A program made the position numbers and the translations under genes. This document shows, one piece after another, positions 20,572 through 28,828 of a DNA stretch of 64,000 nucleotides. Source of the DNA: an uncultured Myxococcales bacterium (GTDB lineage Bacteria > Myxococcota > Myxococcia > Myxococcales > Myxococcaceae); contig CALJKW010000024.1 of the NCBI GenBank assembly GCA_937980205.1, forward strand, positions 62,001 through 126,000, given 5' to 3'. The notes below the pieces were generated by a model, which worked only from the letters and a program-made list of their open reading frames with translations, had not been told where the DNA came from and did not search any database. How positions within the stretch are numbered: the stretch's first letter is position 1; each line of letters begins with the position of its first letter.

Positions 20572-21249
20572 TCAGGCGTCGATCGGCGACGGCGTGACGA
20601 TGCCCGACGCTCCCGCCACCAGCGCGCAGATGGCGGCGGGCAGCGAGCAGACGACCATGAGGTCGAGCGGCGCGAACAGCATACCGAGCAACCACATCAC
20701 GAGGCAGACGGCGCACCCGATGAGCGAGGCGGACTGAAAGCCGTGTCGCGCGTGGCGGCGCAAGATGGCTCCGAGCATTCCGACCACCATCGCGGCGGAG
20801 CAGAACACGACGAGCAGCACGGCGCCGGTCAACATGTTCGGCGGGAACATGAGCAGCGAGGCGCCGCCGATGATCATGACGAGCAGCGGCCCGAGCGCGA
20901 GCACCGCGTTCACGAAGCGCAGCATCTTCGCCTTGGCGGAGGTCTGCTCGATGCGAAGCAGCTCGAGGTCCTCCGGCGAGACGCGCAGCGCCCACGGGTA
21001 GCCCATGCGCACGAGCGCGGCGACGGCGAGGGCGCGCATGTTGCGGCCGTGGCGATCGCGCAGGTGAACGAGCCGCGGATCTGCGAGCAGCTCGTGAATG
21101 GCGTGGGCGCAGTGCTCTCCCGAGCGAAGCGACTTCAAATCCACGCGCAGTGCATCGAGGGCGTCGTCACGCTCGGCCTCATCTGCCAGCGCGAGATCCA
21201 CCCACCTCCTCAACGTCCGTCCCTGTGGCGACTGGGTAACCAGCATCAC
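20572..21249 (-). CDS. four-helix membrane protein of unknown function
   Basis: A 225-residue product. The first ~105 residues are soluble and charged (RRWVDLALADEAERDD, LRDRHGRNMRALAVAALVRM), then four hydrophobic segments at roughly 113-132, 136-158, 175-193 and 196-215. ELLRIEQTSAKAKMLRFVN links the two parts. No family recognised. Its start is only 49 bases from the divergent ECF sigma gene, so the two promoters overlap; regulation by that sigma factor is possible but unproven. Confidence 0.7.
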   Translation of the reverse strand: MMLVTQSPQGRTLRRWVDLALADEAERDDALDALRVDLKSLRSGEHCAHAIHELLADPRLVHLRDRHGRNMRALAVAALVRMGYPWALRVSPEDLELLRIEQTSAKAKMLRFVNAVLALGPLLVMIIGGASLLMFPPNMLTGAVLLVVFCSAAMVVGMLGAILRRHARHGFQSASLIGCAVCLVMWLLGMLFAPLDLMVVCSLPAAICALVAGASGIVTPSPIDA

Positions 21250-21298
21250 CCCACCTCTCTTCTTCTCCGCTCTTTTCTAACGGGCTAAACGCGAGCGC

Positions 21299-21895
21299 GT
21301 GAGTCCCGCTTCCGACGACGAGCTGTTGCAACGCGCTCGAAACGCCGACGTGCCCGCGTTCGAGGAGCTCGTGGCGCGAAACCGCGACCGCGTGTTCGGC
21401 ATCGCGTTACGAATTCTCCACAGCGAGGCGGAAGCGGCCGAAGTCGCGCAGGAGACGTTCCTCGCGGCGTGGCGCTCGCTCGATCAGCTCACGGGTAACC
21501 AGTTCTCGCACTGGGTCGCGCGCATCGCCGCGAACCGGTCGCTGATGAAGCTGCGTCACCAGAAGGTGGCGAACCAGTTCGAAGAGAGCATGGAGTCTCC
21601 GCAGTTCAACGCGCGCGGCTCGCTGGTGGAGACAGTGGCGGACTGGGCCCCGACCGGAGAGGGGGCGGCCATCGACGCCGAGCTGAGGGGGGCCATCGCA
21701 CAGGCGGCGGAGGGGCTGCCGGACCCGGCGAAGCAGGTGTTCCTGCTGCACGACGTCGAGGGGCTCGACTACCAGCAGATCAGCGAGATCACGAAAGATT
21801 CGATTCCGGCGCTGAAGAGCCGGCTGCACCGGGCACGACTGGCCATGCGTGCAGCCATCGACCGCTTCTATGCCGAGAAGGGCAGCGCCGAATGA
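21299..21895 (+). CDS. ECF RNA polymerase sigma factor
   Basis: A 198-residue sigma-70-family ECF factor starting at GTG 21299. Region 2 (~15-85) shows FEELVARNRDRVFGIALRIL and AAEVAQETFLAAWRSL; region 4 (~140-190) shows VFLLHDVEGLDYQQISEI and IPALKSRLHRARLAMR, the helix-turn-helix that reads the -35 box. It is the first gene of a set with a zinc anti-sigma factor and an RlmN-like enzyme. The stimulus is not readable from the sequence. Confidence 0.95.
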   Translation: MSPASDDELLQRARNADVPAFEELVARNRDRVFGIALRILHSEAEAAEVAQETFLAAWRSLDQLTGNQFSHWVARIAANRSLMKLRHQKVANQFEESMESPQFNARGSLVETVADWAPTGEGAAIDAELRGAIAQAAEGLPDPAKQVFLLHDVEGLDYQQISEITKDSIPALKSRLHRARLAMRAAIDRFYAEKGSAE

Positions 21896-21934
21896 AACGC
21901 GCTACGGGGAAGGGCATCTATACTGAGGCCGCAG

Positions 21935-22165
21935 ATGCACACCTGTAAGGACGCCATCGACCTGCTGCTCGCGTACCTCGACGGTGACCTGCCGGCCGCG
22001 CAGCAGAAGGCGCTGGAAGAGCACCTCGGCGCGTGCACTCCGTGCGTCGAGTTCATGGCGACGTATCGACGGACGCCGGACCTGTGCAAGAAGGCGCTGC
22101 AGACGACGATGCCGAAGGACCTGGCAGACTCGCTGAAGGCTTTCCTGCGCAAGAACCTGTCCTGA
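21935..22165 (+). CDS. zinc-binding anti-sigma factor (zf-HC2)
   Basis: A 76-residue protein with the anti-sigma zinc-finger pattern: an early MHTCKDAIDLLLAYLDGDLP and EEHLGACTPC (HxxxCxxC), the ZAS zinc site that clamps ECF factors. It has no membrane segment, so it is a soluble regulator, possibly redox-sensitive through its cysteines (Cys4, Cys34, Cys37, Cys51). It is 39 bases after the sigma gene and its TGA is one base from the GTG of the RlmN-like gene, so the three are very likely one transcript. Confidence 0.92.
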   Translation: MHTCKDAIDLLLAYLDGDLPAAQQKALEEHLGACTPCVEFMATYRRTPDLCKKALQTTMPKDLADSLKAFLRKNLS

Positions 22166-22166
22166 A

Positions 22167-23216
22167 GTGCAACCCCTCAACCTGAAGAACCTCGACTTCG
22201 ACGGGCTGTCGAAGGTGCTGAGCGTCGTGAACGCGTCGCGCACCGCGGCGCTGAAGCTGTTCGCGAGCGTGTTCGCGCACGGAGCGTCGTCGATGGACGA
22301 CGTGAAGAACGCGCGGATGGTGCCGGCGAGCGTGCGCGACTGGGTGCAGCAGCACGGGTGCCTGCCGAAGCTCGAGGTGGTCGAGCGGCGCAAGGCGGAC
22401 GACGGCTTCGTGAAGTACCTGTTCGCGTCGCCGCTGGGCGGCCGCTTCGAGGCGGTGCGGATTCCGCTGTTCGACGAGAAGTACGTCATCTGCATCTCGA
22501 GCCAGGTCGGCTGCGCGCTCGCGTGCGACTTCTGCGCGACGGGGCGCATGGGCTTCCAGCGCAACCTCGAGACCTGGGAGATGGTCGACCAGGTGCTCGC
22601 CATCAAGGCCGAGGCCGACCGCCCGGTGCGCGGCGCCGTCTTCATGGGCATGGGCGAGCCGCTGCTCAACTACGAGAACACGACGCGGGCGGCGCGCATC
22701 CTCTGTCACCCGGCGGGCCTCGCCATCAGCGGCAAGGCCATCACGTTCTCGACCGCGGGCTGGGTGCCGGGCATCCGCCGCTACCTGCGCGAGGGGCTGC
22801 CGTACCGGCTCGCGTTCAGCATCACGTCGGCGATTCCGGAGAAGCGCGCCGCGGTGCTGCCGGTGGAGAAGACGTGGCCGCTGCCGCTGCTCGTCGACGA
22901 GATTCGCCAGTACGCGCTCACGCGCAAAGAGCGCGCGATGCTCGCGTACGTCGTCATCAAGGGCTTCAACACGGGTCGCGAAGACGCCGAGGCGCTGGCG
23001 AAGACGTTCGAGGGCGTGCCGGTGAAGATCGACCTCATCGACGTGACCGACCCGACCGGCAAGTACGAGCCGCCGGACGCGGAAGAGCTCTCGCGGTTCC
23101 GCGACTTCCTGCAGGTGGTGAAGGCGCCCATCGCGAGGCGCTACTCGGGCGGCAAGGACATCGGCGCGGCGTGCGGAACGTTGGAGGCAAGCCAGCGCGG
23201 TGGTGTCATTCTGTAG
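22167..23216 (+). CDS. rlmN: RlmN-like radical SAM RNA methyltransferase
   Basis: A 349-residue radical SAM enzyme of the RlmN/Cfr family, which methylates C2 (RlmN) or C8 (Cfr) of A2503 in 23S rRNA. Seen: CxxxCxxC cluster at C116-C120-C123 (VGCALACDFCATGRMGF), the resolving Cys109 (VICISSQVG) and the methyl-carrying Cys336 (GKDIGAACGTL), GMGEPLLNYEN, and the ITFSTAGWVPGI motif. The N-terminal ~95 residues diverge from housekeeping RlmN, so this may be a paralogue. It is coupled to an ECF sigma/anti-sigma pair. Its TAG stop is the first triplet of the family-B repeat. Confidence 0.85.
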   Translation: MQPLNLKNLDFDGLSKVLSVVNASRTAALKLFASVFAHGASSMDDVKNARMVPASVRDWVQQHGCLPKLEVVERRKADDGFVKYLFASPLGGRFEAVRIPLFDEKYVICISSQVGCALACDFCATGRMGFQRNLETWEMVDQVLAIKAEADRPVRGAVFMGMGEPLLNYENTTRAARILCHPAGLAISGKAITFSTAGWVPGIRRYLREGLPYRLAFSITSAIPEKRAAVLPVEKTWPLPLLVDEIRQYALTRKERAMLAYVVIKGFNTGREDAEALAKTFEGVPVKIDLIDVTDPTGKYEPPDAEELSRFRDFLQVVKAPIARRYSGGKDIGAACGTLEASQRGGVIL

Positions 23217-23357
23217 CAGGCTGCTGAAAACGCGCGAACGGCACGAGGTCGAGGCGCCGGCGAGGACCGCTCGGAGCGTACGTCGTCTGGTACGTGAGCA
23301 CGGACCGGAGCCGGCAACGATGAGATCGGGCCGTGCAGCCGTTTTTCAGTAGCCTGC
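23214..23357. repeat. family-B ~145 bp inverted-repeat element, copy 1
   Basis: Starts TAGCAGGCTGCTGAAAACG and ends CGTTTTTCAGTAGCCTGC, terminal inverted repeats of about 18 bases. The interior (GCGTACGTCGTCTGGTACGT, GAGCACGGACCGGAGCCGGC) is shared, reversed, with 59969-60113. Its first three bases are the stop codon of the RlmN-like gene and its end lies six bases before the next ATG. Size and ends suggest a MITE or REP-type element; no transposase is in the window. Confidence 0.85.
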
Positions 23358-23363
23358 GAGCGA

Positions 23364-24524
23364 ATGAACCGCGACAACCTGGTGCCGCCGCTGCTGCTGG
23401 GGCTGGTCGGGCTGTGCTGTCTGCCATTGGGCCTCGTCGCCGCCGTCTGGGGGACGCTCGCGTTCTTCGCGGCGCGCGGGCAGAACCGGCCGCCTCCTCC
23501 GCTGGCGGTGGTGTGCATGGTGCTCGGCGGGTTGTCGCTGTTCACGAACTTCGGTCTGTTCGTCTACGGCATGAAGCTCAACGCCGAGCGCGAGGCGAAG
23601 CGAGAAGCGGTGACGAAGAAGCTCGAGGGCCACCTCGACGGCGCGGAGCTCGAGCGGGAGATCGCCTGCGAGCTCGCCGAGCAGCACCTGCTCAAGGACC
23701 AGCTCTACGAGAGCGTCACGTGCGCGGGCGAGTGGACGCCGGGCGCCGTCGCGCGGCTCGAGGTGACGGCGAAGGCGGTCCGCGCCCCGGAGCACCGCGT
23801 GTTCTGCTTCGCGCGCGCGCACCGCTGGTACGTGCTGATGGTGCCGGGCGACGGGAAGTGCCCGGAGAGCGCGCCGCCCGTGCCGTCGAAGGCGTCGGCG
23901 TCGCTCGACCAGGAGGAGGACCTGCTCCGCAAGGTCGCCGCCGAGGCGCGCGCGAAGAAGCTCATCGCTTCTTTCGAGCAGGACATCGCGAAGGTGCGCG
24001 CCGCGACCGAGGTCGAGCACGAGCAGAAGAGCTGCAAGCTCGAGCGCGACGTGAAGGCGGCGTACGTCGACTACGACCGGCTGCCGGGAGCGAAGAACGC
24101 ACAGCGGCCGTGGAAGCTGCTCACCCACGCGAGCTTCGCGAAGGCGCTCGACGACAACGCCGAGCTGAAGGACCGGGCCGCCGCCATCGACGGGCTCTAT
24201 GCCGACCGGTACGTCATCGTCTTCCAGTCCGAAGAGGTGAAGGAGCAGCCGAAGGGCACCGGCAACAGCTTCATCATGGGCGAGTTCGAGGGCTGGATGA
24301 GCGTCGTCGAGCTGTCGACCGGCAAGCTCGCGTGCGAGACGCCGTTTCGCTTCGTGAACGCCGACACCGTCGGCGGCGGCGTGAAGCTGCGCGGGATGCC
24401 GGACAAGTCGACGCAGCAGCTCGCGGACGACGACTTCGAGGACAAGTTCGAAGACGCGGCGCGCGCGGCGGCGAAGCACATCGGCGGGGACAAGCTGATG
24501 GTGAGGGTGGGCCTGCTGCACTGA
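23364..24524 (+). CDS. membrane-anchored protein of unknown function
   Basis: A 386-residue product. Two hydrophobic segments (~8-36 and ~46-70), then a charged, largely helical region (REAKREAVTKKLEGHLDG, LLRKVAAEARAKKLIASFEQ) and a mixed C-terminal domain with YADRYVIVFQSEEVKEQP and FIMGEFEGWMSVVELSTG. No family recognised. The start ATG lies six bases after the family-B element, so that element occupies the whole spacer from the RlmN-like gene and any promoter or RBS must come from its right end. Confidence 0.75.
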   Translation: MNRDNLVPPLLLGLVGLCCLPLGLVAAVWGTLAFFAARGQNRPPPPLAVVCMVLGGLSLFTNFGLFVYGMKLNAEREAKREAVTKKLEGHLDGAELEREIACELAEQHLLKDQLYESVTCAGEWTPGAVARLEVTAKAVRAPEHRVFCFARAHRWYVLMVPGDGKCPESAPPVPSKASASLDQEEDLLRKVAAEARAKKLIASFEQDIAKVRAATEVEHEQKSCKLERDVKAAYVDYDRLPGAKNAQRPWKLLTHASFAKALDDNAELKDRAAAIDGLYADRYVIVFQSEEVKEQPKGTGNSFIMGEFEGWMSVVELSTGKLACETPFRFVNADTVGGGVKLRGMPDKSTQQLADDDFEDKFEDAARAAAKHIGGDKLMVRVGLLH

Positions 24525-24531
24525 ACCCGCC

Positions 24532-24556
24532 TCCGTTCAGCGTGAACGCGAGTCGG
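24532..24556. repeat. family-A repeat half-site
   Basis: The single arm CTCCGTTCAGCGTGAACGCG follows the membrane-protein gene. Its TCA-GCG-TGA core (24537-24545) provides, read on the minus strand, the stop codon of the AlkB-like remnant. Confidence 0.6.
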
Positions 24557-24936
24557 TTTCCGCCGCCAGCGGTCCGTACGCATTCGGGTGCAGCCCGTAC
24601 CGGAACGCGAGCGGGATTCTCGGCTCGGCGTGCTTTGCCTTCGGAATCGAGTGCAGCCAGGTGCGCTTTTCCGCGCGTTGAGCTTCTCGAGCAGCAACTG
24701 CAGCCGCGGCGCGAGCGGCTCGCCCTTCACCCAGCGAGAGGTGAGGCGCGGCTGGAGGACCTCCTTGTCGTAGAGGCGCCGCGTGCGCTGGCCCCAGTCG
24801 CGCGCGTCGTAGAGGTGGCGGAAGAGCGCGTCGGGCTCGCTCGCCCAGCCGCGCGCGAAGTCCACCACGACGTGGCATCGAGCTGGATGCGACGAAGGTC
24901 TTCGGGCGGGGAGGAGAAGAGGCTCTGCTGCTGCAC
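24537..24936 (-). pseudogene. AlkB-type 2OG-Fe(II) dioxygenase, decayed
   Basis: Read on the minus strand: an N-terminus MQQQSLFSSPPEDLRRIQLD, then after a frameshift DFARGWASEPDALFRHLYD and RRLYDKEVLQPRLTSRW, which match the start of AlkB-like repair dioxygenases (PRLT before the active site). After a further frame change comes RTWLHSIPKAKHAEPRIPLAFRYG, matching the conserved C-terminal region with the 2OG-binding Arg. The core between, with the HxD iron motif, is missing. So the gene carries two frame changes and an internal deletion of perhaps 70 residues. The remaining stop falls in a family-A repeat arm. Confidence 0.75.
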
Positions 24937-24949
24937 TGCGAAGGTCTGT

Positions 24950-25813
24950 CTAAGGACCCTTGATGGAGCCCGCCACCCGCAAGAGCCACGCGTACTCCTT
25001 CACGTCGACCGCCTGAAACGCCTTGCGGTTGATGGGGTCGAGCACCTTCTTGTCGTCGGAAGAGTCCCAGCTCAGCGCGAGCAGCGCGCTGGTGAGCGCC
25101 TTCACCGTCGCGGCGGGGAGCTGGGCGCTGGCGGCGAAGACGTCTCCCGGCATGCGCGAGGTCTCGGTGAGGATGCGCAGCGGCGTCCCGCCGTCGGCGT
25201 GTTCGGCGGCCCACCCGTCGTAGGCGTGCCGGCTGACGGCGCCGGCGTCGACGTCACCGGAGAGGACGGCCTTGATGACGGCGTCGTGGCTGCCGAGGAA
25301 GCGGTAGCTGAACAGCGTCGCCGGATCGAAGCCCTTCGACTGCAGGTTGGCCCACGGGCCGAGGAAGCCGGTCGACGAGAAGCGGTCGACGAAGCCGAAC
25401 TGTTTGCCTTTGAGCTGCTCGAGCGTGGAGACGCGCGAGGTGTTGCGCGTGATGATGAGGCCCGTGCCGGGACGGCCGACCATCGCGTCGGCGGCGAGCG
25501 CATGCAGCTTGGCGCGCTGCATGCCGCTGACGAACGCGTACGGGGTGAGCTCTCCGAAGTCGGCGCGACCGTCGACGAGCATGTCGGCCGCCGTGCCGAA
25601 GTCCGGAGCCACGACGATGTCGACGGGCTTGCCGGCTGCGGCGCTCAAGCGATCGGCGAGGCCGCGGTAGCGCGCGATGAGCTCGTCGGTCGCGCGGTAC
25701 GGCGTGAGCACCATGCGCAGCACATCTCTGGGCTGGCCGTCTTTGAGCGGCACAGCCTTCGCCGGCGGCGCCGCCGAGAGGACGCCCGCAGCGATGAGCG
25801 CGGCGACGAGCAT
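24950..25813 (-). CDS. PhnD-like periplasmic substrate-binding protein
   Basis: A 287-residue protein with a Sec signal (LVAALIAAGVLSAAPPAKA) and the fold pattern of PhnD/phosphite-type ABC solute receptors: VLRMVLTPYRATDEL, FGTAADMLVDGRADFGELTPYAFV, LKGKQFGFVDRFSSTGFLGP, HDAVIKAVLSGDVDAGAVS. The family binds phosphonate, phosphite or phosphate analogues and feeds an ABC transporter, but no permease or ATPase gene is next to it. It follows the AraC gene by 13 bases and ends the minus-strand operon; it may instead act as a sensor for that regulator. Confidence 0.88.
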   Translation of the reverse strand: MLVAALIAAGVLSAAPPAKAVPLKDGQPRDVLRMVLTPYRATDELIARYRGLADRLSAAAGKPVDIVVAPDFGTAADMLVDGRADFGELTPYAFVSGMQRAKLHALAADAMVGRPGTGLIITRNTSRVSTLEQLKGKQFGFVDRFSSTGFLGPWANLQSKGFDPATLFSYRFLGSHDAVIKAVLSGDVDAGAVSRHAYDGWAAEHADGGTPLRILTETSRMPGDVFAASAQLPAATVKALTSALLALSWDSSDDKKVLDPINRKAFQAVDVKEYAWLLRVAGSIKGP

Positions 25814-25826
25814 GCGCCGGTGGTGA

Positions 25827-26603
25827 TTACCCGAATTTCTCGCGAAAGCGGAGCGGCGTCTGTCCGGTGTGATGCCGGAAGAACTTCACCAGGTTCGTCG
25901 GCTCGTCGAAGCCGAAGCGGCCCGAGAGCTCCTTGACCGTGAGGTCGGTGTACGCGAGCAGGCGCTTGAGCTCGAGGACGACGCGCGCGTCGATGGTCTC
26001 CTTCGCGGTGGCGCCGAAGTGCCGCTGCGTGAGGGCGTTCAGCGTCCGCGGAGCGACTCCCGCGACGCGCGCGTAGTGCTCGACCGAGCGCGTGGCGGCG
26101 TGGTCCTGCTCGAGCGCGGCGCGGAAGGCCTCGAGCTCGCGCGGGGCCCTGGTGGTCGCGGCGCCGGCCAGCCGCTCGAGGCGCAGCAGGAACGCGCGCA
26201 GCAGCGAGGAGAGCAGCGGCACCTGAACCGCGTCGGCGTCGCGCGCGTACTCCGAGCGCAGCTGCTCCACGAGGCCGAGCAGGTCTGCGCGCTCGCGCTC
26301 GGGCACGCGCAGCACCGGCGGCGTCCAGAACGGCGACAGCACGCGAGCTCCGCGCAGCGGCACGTCGAGGAACTCGGGGGTGAACAGCACCATCCACATG
26401 TCGTTGCCCGGGCTCGGGTCGAACGCCTGCACGCGGCCGGGGGCGACGACGGCGACGTCGTGCCTGGCGATGGCGCAGCGCTCGAAGTCGATGGTCTGCC
26501 GCGAGCGGCCCGCGAGCCCGTAGTAGACGATGAAGAACGAGGGCCGCGTCAGCGCGTCGAGCGGGTGCGAGAGCGGACGCCGGAGCAGCTCCGAGAACTT
26601 CAT
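25827..26603 (-). CDS. AraC-family transcriptional regulator
   Basis: About 258 residues from ATG 26603; the frame is open up to 26702, overlapping the hydrolase gene, so the start is uncertain. The N-terminal half is a cupin-like sensor region (CAIARHDVAVVAPGRVQAFD). The C-terminal ~100 residues carry two helix-turn-helix motifs (VEHYARVAGVAPRTLNALTQ and VKELSGRFGFDEPTNLVKFF), ending HHTGQTPLRFREK as in AraC/XylS. It lies between a metallo-hydrolase and a solute-binding protein, which are its likely targets or signal partners. Ligand unknown. Confidence 0.92.
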   Translation of the reverse strand: MKFSELLRRPLSHPLDALTRPSFFIVYYGLAGRSRQTIDFERCAIARHDVAVVAPGRVQAFDPSPGNDMWMVLFTPEFLDVPLRGARVLSPFWTPPVLRVPERERADLLGLVEQLRSEYARDADAVQVPLLSSLLRAFLLRLERLAGAATTRAPRELEAFRAALEQDHAATRSVEHYARVAGVAPRTLNALTQRHFGATAKETIDARVVLELKRLLAYTDLTVKELSGRFGFDEPTNLVKFFRHHTGQTPLRFREKFG

Positions 26604-26664
26604 GATCTCGAAGCCGAGCTCCGGCCTCGCGCTCGGCTGGTACTTCAGCTCGACGATGTCGCCG

Positions 26665-27501
26665 CTACTTCGACGCTGCGGCGAACTGCGCCTCGGACCC
26701 AAGCTTGGCGATGATATCCAGCGCCGCGTTCGGGTACTTCGCCTTCAGCTTCTCCTGCACCTCGGCCGCGGTCTTCGAGCCGGTCACCGCGGCGTCGAAC
26801 GCCTTGAGGTAGTCGCGGGTGAACGAGATGGCCGAGACGTCGTCCTTCGCGTCCGGCGTCTTGTGGCCGGCGACGACGATCTCCGGCTTGAGCTTCTCGA
26901 GCTTGTCGAGCGTCGCGAGCCACGCCTTGCGGGTCGGCGCCTTCGTCTCCGCTGTCCACACGTGCACGCCGTTGTAGAGCGTGTCGCCACCGATGACGGC
27001 CTTGATGGACGGGATCCACACGAAGGAGTTGTGGCCGTCGTCGCCCTGGACTCCGCCGGTGATCTGCAGCTTCTCGCCCTCGAGCGTGATGGTGTCGCCG
27101 GTGAGCGGCTCGGGCACCACGGGCGCGTCGGTGAGGTTGGCGCCGTACATCGGCTTCCACTGATCGAGCTTCGGCTTCGAGGTCTTGTTGATCTCCGCGA
27201 TGGTGTCCGGCTTCGCGACGAACTTCGCGTTCGGGAAGGCGGCCTTCAGCGCGGTGAGGCCGAAGTAGTGGTCGGGGTGCGCGTGCGTCACGTAGACGGT
27301 GGTGAGCGTCTTTCCGGAGTCGAGGACCGCGGCAGCGACGCGGTGGGCGTCGGCGAGCGTGAAGGCTGCGTCGATGAGGACGGCCTCTCTCTCGCCGGTG
27401 ACGAGCGTCGAGGTGACGAAGAAGCCTTGCGGGGTCCCGACGATCGGCGTGACCTTCAGCGGGGCGGCAGCAAGGATGGCGGCGGTGAGCAGTGCGTTCA
27501 T
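26665..27501 (-). CDS. exported metallo-beta-lactamase-fold hydrolase
   Basis: A 278-residue protein from ATG 27501, beginning with a short signal-like segment (NALLTAAILAAAP). The di-zinc motif HAHPDH is at His73/His75/Asp77/His78, with the later metal ligands in GGDTLYN and AGHK. An additional helical C-terminus (AFDAAVTGSKTAAEVQEKL) agrees with the vinyl/hydroxyacylglutathione-like MBL subgroup that is not resistance-related. It is the first gene of an operon with AraC and PhnD-like genes. Substrate cannot be fixed; phosphonate- or organophosphate-type compounds are one guess from the neighbour. Confidence 0.9.
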   Translation of the reverse strand: MNALLTAAILAAAPLKVTPIVGTPQGFFVTSTLVTGEREAVLIDAAFTLADAHRVAAAVLDSGKTLTTVYVTHAHPDHYFGLTALKAAFPNAKFVAKPDTIAEINKTSKPKLDQWKPMYGANLTDAPVVPEPLTGDTITLEGEKLQITGGVQGDDGHNSFVWIPSIKAVIGGDTLYNGVHVWTAETKAPTRKAWLATLDKLEKLKPEIVVAGHKTPDAKDDVSAISFTRDYLKAFDAAVTGSKTAAEVQEKLKAKYPNAALDIIAKLGSEAQFAAASK

Positions 27502-27633
27502 GGTGCGCGCAAAGTAAGGGCGGGCCGGGGGCCGGGCGATGGTGAAGGTGAGTGTTTCGATGGTGAAAACGTGCACGAGAGGTCGTGCACTGACCCCGGT
27601 GATCCGCACCGCGCGCTGTTATCCTTCGGGTGC

Positions 27634-28827
27634 GTGAGCCCTTCGAACCATCTCATCGAAGTCGTGCAGGAGCTGTCCCTCGCTCGCTCTCTTCCGCAGG
27701 TGATGGCCATCGTCCGCACCGCGGCGCGGCAGCTCACCGGCGCCGACGGCGCGACCTTCGTCCTGCGCGACGGAGACTCCTGCTACTACGCCGACGAGGA
27801 CGCCATCTCTCCGCTGTGGAAGGGCAGGCGCTTCCCGCTGCAGGTGTGCATCAGCGGGTGGGCGATGCTGAACCGCCAGCACGTCAACATCGAGGACATC
27901 TACCAGGACTCGCGCATCCCGCACGACGCGTACCGGCCGACGTTCGTGAAGAGCCTCGTGATGGTGCCGATTCGCCGCGCCAATCCGATCGGCGCCATCG
28001 GCACGTACTGGGCCCGCAACCGCACGATGCCGCCGGAGCAGCTGCAGCTGTTGCAGGCGCTCGCCGACAGCACGTCGATCGCGCTCGAGAACGTCGAGCT
28101 CGTCGCCGACCTCGAGCGCCGCGTGCGCGAGCGCACCGCGCAGCTCGAGGCGGTGAACCGCGAGCTGGAGAAGTTCTCGTATTCGGTCTCGCACGACCTG
28201 CGCGCGCCGCTGAGGGCCATCACCGGCTTCTCGCAGCAGGTGCTCGAGGACGACGGCGACAAGGTGAGCACCGACTCGAAGAAGGCGCTCGGCCGCGTCG
28301 TCGCCGCCGCGGGCCGCATGGGCGAGCTCATCGAGGCGCTGCTCGGCCTCGCGAGGCTCAGCCAGGCGCCGCTCAGGCTCCAGCGCGTCGATCTGTCTGC
28401 GATGGCCCACGAGGTAGCGGCAGATCTCGGCGCCTCGGCCTCCGTGCAGGAGGCGATGATCTGCGAAGGCGACCCGGCGCTCTTGCGCGTCGCGCTCACG
28501 AACCTCATCGGCAACGCGTGGAAGTTCTCGCGGAAGGCCGCCGCGCCGCACATCGAGGTCGGCTCGCGCCCCGCCGGCGACACCGTCGAGTACTTCGTCC
28601 GCGACAACGGCGCGGGCTTCGACATGAAGTACGCGGACAAGCTGTTCGGCGCCTTCCAGCGGCTGCACACGCAGGAGGAGTTCGAGGGCACCGGCATCGG
28701 CCTCGCGACCGTCGCGCGCGTCATCGCGCGGCACGGTGGAACGATTCGCGCCGAGAGCGCGCCGGGTCAGGGCGCGACGTTCGCGTTCACCATCGGCGGC
28801 GCCGTCGTGCCGAAGGGACTCGCCTGA
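27634..28827 (+). CDS. GAF-domain sensor histidine kinase
   Basis: A 397-residue soluble kinase starting at GTG 27634. GAF domain ~18-165, a coiled linker (LERRVRERTAQLEAVNRELE), HisKA with the phospho-acceptor in FSYSVSHDLRAPLRAITGFS, and HATPase_c with N-box NLIGNAWKF, G1 DNGAGFD and G2 GTGIGLATV. This order and the EKFSYSVSHDLRAPLR motif are those of phytochrome-like and light/redox-responsive kinases, but there is no PHY domain or chromophore Cys. No response regulator is adjacent. It ends just before the symmetric family-C element and is convergent with the TIGR02996 gene. Confidence 0.94.
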   Translation: MSPSNHLIEVVQELSLARSLPQVMAIVRTAARQLTGADGATFVLRDGDSCYYADEDAISPLWKGRRFPLQVCISGWAMLNRQHVNIEDIYQDSRIPHDAYRPTFVKSLVMVPIRRANPIGAIGTYWARNRTMPPEQLQLLQALADSTSIALENVELVADLERRVRERTAQLEAVNRELEKFSYSVSHDLRAPLRAITGFSQQVLEDDGDKVSTDSKKALGRVVAAAGRMGELIEALLGLARLSQAPLRLQRVDLSAMAHEVAADLGASASVQEAMICEGDPALLRVALTNLIGNAWKFSRKAAAPHIEVGSRPAGDTVEYFVRDNGAGFDMKYADKLFGAFQRLHTQEEFEGTGIGLATVARVIARHGGTIRAESAPGQGATFAFTIGGAVVPKGLA

Positions 28828-28828
28828 G

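Noticed and set aside
26665..27501. Antibiotic-resistance metallo-beta-lactamase
   Set aside because: Only the general HxHxDH fold motif is shared; sequence around it and context do not match resistance enzymes.
27634..28827. Phytochrome photoreceptor
   Set aside because: GAF and kinase parts are present, but there is no PHY domain and no chromophore-binding Cys pattern.
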